NCBI GenBank assembly: GCA_026214975.1
Contig: JAOBSW010000803.1
Location: 1-64,000, forward strand
Direction of reading: 5' to 3'
DNA from: Gentiana macrophylla
Taxonomy: Eukaryota > Streptophyta > Magnoliopsida > Gentianales > Gentianaceae
Length of the DNA: 64,000 nucleotides
The notes below the pieces were generated by a model. It ran no database searches. It was not told the DNA's origin and was given only the letters and a program-made list of their open reading frames with translations. Positions 59,792 through 64,000 of the stretch are shown here, one piece after another. Positions within the stretch are counted from its first letter, which is position 1. Each line of letters begins with the position of its first letter. Position numbers and translations under genes: made by a program.

Positions 59792-61210
59792 TCAACCCCT
59801 TCTGCGAGTTGAGTTGAACTTTGAGTTTCTTGGTATACTTTGAGTGGTATGTTGAGGATAGGATCTTGGTAATGATTGTAAATTCCGATTAGATGTATTT
59901 CCTTGATAAACTTGATTATTATTCATATTCTTATCTCGAATCTGGATCGGCGGTTGTCCTGGCTTACTAGGGTTTTCGGACCATCTAAAAGTTGGGTGGT
60001 CTCTTCTAATAGCATTAAATGAGTTTGAATATGCATTGTTCAAATTCTATCTTTCTTCAAGAAAACTCACTTCCTCTTTTGAATATCCTGTTGGTTCTTC
60101 TATCCCTAATGACACATTATCATGATTTGAGTATTCGGTTGGAGTACTATTTTCTCGAATTTTGATTCTTACCTTGTTGTAATCCATCAAACTTTCTACT
60201 TAAATTCTCCAAATGTGCTAGAACTTCCGTATTTGACGTACATCCTACGCAAAAGCTACTTTTCTAGTGCTAGAACCGGTTTCCCACATTCTGTTGTTTT
60301 GGAAATCTTTTCTATAGCATAAAAGCTGCATTTGAGCTTCACTCATCATTAACGAACCACCACATGCATGATCTACATCTGCACGTGAATCTTTTCTTAA
60401 TTTACTGACGAGAAAAGTTGAATTTGCATATCTAAGGAATAACCATGATCGGGACAAGCTCTTAACAATTTTTAAACCTTTCCCACGCATTCCCAAGTGT
60501 TTCTTGAGATCCTTGTCTAAAATTAGCAACCTCGACTTTTAATTCCAAATTCCGTCACGAGTGAAATATTGTTTGTAAATTCGGTTTGAATATCCTCCCA
60601 ACTAGTTAACGAGTGGTGTGGAAGAGACATAAACCAATCTCGGCTCTTCCTTTTAAAGAAAAAGGAAACATAGTCATCCTCGTTAATTCCTTATGAGCAC
60701 CTTGACTTTTGGTGTATTGCACGCTTCTTCAAGCAGATAGAGATGATGATGTGGATCTTCATCATCTTCTCCTAGAAATTGGGCTCTTTGCGTCAATTAA
60801 ACCAAAAGATGAGACTTAATTTGAAATTATTCGCTCCTTCATTCGGCAAAAGTATGGGATTATTAGTCCGGTTTCTCCTTACAGTTTGATCACGATAGGT
60901 CTCGGGTTTGGCGGATTGTTACGATTATTCAGTTTCGATCTTGATTGTTCCTATTATTATTATTACGATTATTATTAATATTAACAGGGTTTTGTCCATG
61001 CCCCCAAAGCATGATCTAGCCTCTGTTCGTTTGTTTCATCACTAGTTTCACCATTTCTTTATTTTTATTAGAAGATGATTCCGTTGGAGATTTTCCAAGA
61101 GAGTCTAAGTTGGTTTGACCACGTTTACTCTCTATCCATGAATGCGCTTTCGTAGCGTTTATATCAGGCTTATAAGGAGTAAGTGAGGCTTTACCGCTTA
61201 CGGTCATCAA
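59792..61210 (-). pseudogene. Athila gag, broken
   Basis: Key pieces: SYSWIES-like 5' part (61210-61016), NFRQGSQETLGNAWERFKNC (~60537-60478, the conserved gag core), and the C-terminal SNSFNAIRRDHPTFRW with SENPSKPGQPP (60043-59940). The reading frame is interrupted by stops and frame changes between them. Gag forms the particle shell. Confidence 0.8.
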
Positions 61211-61391
61211 CTAATTAAAATAGAAAAATGCTCGAGTTTTAAAGAAGAAGAAAATTGGTACTAAAAGAAAGTAGATACCAACGAAAAATAAAAAAAGAAA
61301 TGTGATAAGAAGAGTGTTGGTTTATCCTCGAGAATTTTAAGCTAATACAAGTAGTAACCATAGACACAAAAAAAAAATTAGCGACTTTGTG

Positions 61392-61409
61392 TCCCCGGCA
61401 ACGGCGCCA
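61392..61409 (-). other. Primer binding site, Athila type (tRNA-Asp)
   Basis: TGGCGCCGTTGCCGGGGA on the minus strand, six bases from the LTR end. This is the primer sequence characteristic of Athila and its relatives. Confidence 0.95.
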
Positions 61410-61415
61410 GAAAGC

Positions 61416-63471
61416 TGACGTCACCAAACCACACCTTAGAAGCGGCGTCAAGAAAGGGACGGACCTTTTCTAGGTTAGACGGATCCTAACCTGGCGAGTG
61501 TACCGGGTCAAATCTGTAGTGATAAAGTGGTGAGTCGTGTGTCGAATCCTCGAGGAAAAAAAGTGGTAATTCTTTTAAGTGTGGTTAAACACCAAAGAGC
61601 TGCTATTAACTCGATCTAAACCGCAATTTTATAACACATGATTACTACTACTCTAACCAACATAAAATAAATGCGTAATTTAAAAGTTATTCTAATATAA
61701 TATATATAGATATATAAATATATATAGATGTACATAAATAGTAAAATATATATATATATATAAATATATAGATACCAATATATAGTTTATAGACTAGACT
61801 AGCCAAAGTATATGTAATCAATTTATTCGATCTTTTCAATTAATAGAATGTGTTCGATCTTCCTTTTTATTAGGTCCAATTGAGTGAATAAAACGGTGTA
61901 CTCCTAATGTCAACAATTCCTCCTCACACGAGCGTATGAAATTGTCATATGTCAAATTGTCATCAGTCCAATGTCCACAATCGCCCCATGCTAAACTTAG
62001 TTAGTCAAAGCAGTACCAGTACAAATCTACCCCGGATAAAAGAGGTGATTCCATTTGTCGGATGGCCGATGTTATTCAAGAGGCTCCGGTTGTCAAGCGG
62101 ATCGATTTAATACAAGCGGTGTAGTTTCAATTAAAGCGTGATTTTAACATTATTAAGATCTCGAGTACAAATTTTAATAAGATTTATCTTTCCAGGACAA
62201 ATCGCTTTGGGTAGGAAATAGGATTCCGTTAATCAGGCGGCCATTTTACCCTCCGGTTTTTATTTTTACTCATATCGACTTCTCCGGTGGGTTCATCGCT
62301 TGAGTTATATGTGGTATTCATCATGATTGATTACTTCATTCGAATATGTTATCATTACGTAGCGAAATAGAAAAAGATTCATTTTACTCAATTTTAGTCA
62401 ATTTTATTTTAACATCATTCCTTTAACGAAAAGATCGAAATAATACGATTACATAACTTTGGCTAGTTATTAGATCTAGCCTAATAACATTATAAAAACT
62501 AAAAAGAAGAAAATAACAAACATAAACATAATTATTATAGAAATTACCCGACATAACAGGCCGACTCGTAAATCGTCTTTTTTTGAGACATTACAACGAC
62601 TTCAAAGAACAACACCGAACCTTCGAGAATTTCCCGAGCATTACTACCGTACTACTACTACTAATTTTATTTTGGCATAAAGCCTATTTACAAACTAAGA
62701 AAGGAGAAGAAAAAGAGAAAGAAGAGGAGAGAATATATATAGAATATTGTATATATATATTGGTACAAAATGAAAGTGAGCCTCGATCCCCTATTTATAG
62801 AATTTTCCCCTCCCGGACCGGTCTCGAAAACTTGCCGGATCGGTCCGGTGTAATGATGACAATCATTACAGATTTGTTATCGACGATGTGCAAGCATGTT
62901 ACCCTTAATCATCACTTTGTCTTTGTGTAATTATATATATAATTATATATAATTACACGATTAACTTCTAAAAATCGTAACTTGAATTCTTGATATCGTA
63001 ATGACATAATCGAACTTCCGTTGAAAAGCTCGTTGAATTCTCTACAACTTTCATCAAGACCACTTCTTGTAAAACGTATTCTCGATGAGCCATTTGTATT
63101 ATCGTCCTTTCGAGAGATTGAAACAATTATTCTCTTGATCATTTATATCGGTGACGCTTTATAACTTCCTTTCACTTGACTTGTATTGACTTCAAAAAAA
63201 GTGTCGATACTCGGATTTCAGTTCATCTTAGGATTACGCAATGAAATAAACACAAAATACCCGTGTAAAATAGACACAATATTCGGTTACTAAAACCGGT
63301 ACAAAAACTACAACTTTTACTATAAATACTAACTTTTACTACTAACTATACTAAACTACAAAGATTAATATTTTATACTAATTATATCATAATTTTAGAT
63401 ATTTTACATAGAATTTGTCAACAAAACGTAATAAAATCACGTAAATTCAATCATATAAAAATAATACATCA
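61416..63471 (-). repeat. 5' LTR of the Athila element
   Basis: Same termini as the 3' LTR, 2,056 bp, TATA-like CTATAAATAGGGG (minus, ~62790-62802). Confidence 0.95.
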
Positions 63472-64000
63472 GATTCCCTAAGACTTTTTTGCAAGACTAA
63501 CGGTATCTTAATTTATTCAGAAAGAACCTTTGGCGGGATGCTGCTTATAGCTTATATCCTTCGGGGATTAAAGCAAACCTCTAGGTCATACATTTTAATA
63601 TGTGGACTTGACCAGAATGTTGATAAGTCTTTTGTAGACTTGGCATCAATATTAGTAAAGTAGTATGTAGATTAGTGTTTGTGAATGGTAACACTGAAAC
63701 AGTTGGAAACAACATGGGTGTGTTATCTGAAGTCAAAGTCTGACATGCCATCGGGATTCATTCTAAAGGAGTAGATTCGCTCAAATCCACGAGAATCGAT
63801 CATTGGCAATCCCACCCATTCACCTGGCTAAGATATTCTTGCATTTATGCAACATTCAACGATGTAGTCTACCCTACCTCTCAGGAATGATTATCTAAAC
63901 CTGCGGATGAATACGAAATGGGATGTTTAGTGAATCCTCAAGTATCTTCGGGAGAATGAGGAATAATATGCTAGTATATTCAGGTGCAAACTAGAATATA
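63472..64000 (+). other. Resumption of the LARD-like element interior
   Basis: Begins with the second GATTC target copy and continues CCTAAGACTTTTTTGCAAGA. No coding frame recognised up to the window end. Confidence 0.6.

Larger units (their letters stand above)
49894..63471 (-). mobile_element. Complete Athila-type Gypsy retrotransposon, 13.6 kb
   Basis: LTRs 49894-51943 and 61416-63471, and perfect 5-bp target duplications GATTC at 49889-49893 and 63472-63476. On the minus strand the order is 5' LTR, primer site, gag, protease, RT, RNase H, integrase, zinc-knuckle ORF, env-position region, purine tract, 3' LTR. This domain order, the Asp-tRNA-type primer site and the gag/protease sequence are those of the Athila clade. 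All coding parts carry frame breaks, many of them one-base changes in homopolymers. The element is the youngest insertion recognised in this stretch. Confidence 0.95.
43348..64000 (+). mobile_element. Large non-coding LTR element (LARD-like), interrupted by an Athila insertion, runs off window
   Basis: The 5' LTR (43348-45160) and primer site (45163) set the orientation. The internal DNA from 45176 to 49893 and 63472 to 64000 shows no gag or pol motifs in any frame but is full of repeated modules. It is interrupted by the complete Athila element at 49894-63471. Its 3' LTR lies beyond the window. A 3' fragment of the same family is at 26215-28050. Confidence 0.7.

Overview
The window is nuclear DNA of a flowering plant, most likely a eudicot. 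It is AT-rich, with GT-AG introns, chloroplast transit peptides, plant MITEs and SINEs, and plant LTR retrotransposons. I cannot name the species; an asterid is only an impression.

Genic part (about 2.7-20 kb). Four housekeeping genes can be spliced by eye with consistent phases. These are a Notchless/NLE WD40 ribosome-assembly factor (+, 12 exons), a plastid-targeted UPF0114 membrane protein (+, 5 exons), a plastid sigma-70 factor closest to SIG4/SigD (-, 5 exons) and plastid ribosomal protein L1 (-, 7 exons). The last three serve the chloroplast (membrane, transcription, translation). Introns and spacers hold many small non-autonomous elements: tRNA-derived SINEs, Stowaway-type MITEs, a GGCACCAC-ended family and a GATACG-rich family.

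Transition (20-33.8 kb). This holds a tandemly duplicated pyrimidine-rich satellite, a terminal-inverted-repeat element with a GGT minisatellite and LTR-like DNA inside, a 3' fragment of a Copia-primed LTR family, a 2.7-kb open frame broken only by in-frame stops next to a polypurine tract and LTR, and a Helitron 3' end.

Repeat part (33.8-64 kb). (i) An 8.5-kb minus-strand LTR element (33854-42326) lacks usable coding capacity. (ii) A 5S rRNA relic and a possible signal-peptide exon lie in the gap after it. (iii) A long non-coding LTR element starts at 43348, with 5' LTR, iMet-type primer site and unusual internal repeat modules. (iv) A complete 13.6-kb Athila-type Gypsy element (49894-63471, minus strand, perfect 5-bp target duplication GATTC) is inserted into (iii); the host element resumes at 63477 and runs off the window.

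The most notable observations are these. The Athila LTR pair differs mainly at CAG/CTG sites and homopolymers, which looks more like base-calling error than age, and the same error type would explain an apparent C-terminal frameshift in the UPF0114 gene. The Athila element carries a post-pol ORF with a zinc-knuckle-like motif. The long non-coding LTR family carries repeated purine-tract-like modules. I found no convincing wholly new molecular system; the strongest unexplained coding candidates are the 29.1-31.9 kb broken ORF and the Athila post-pol ORF.
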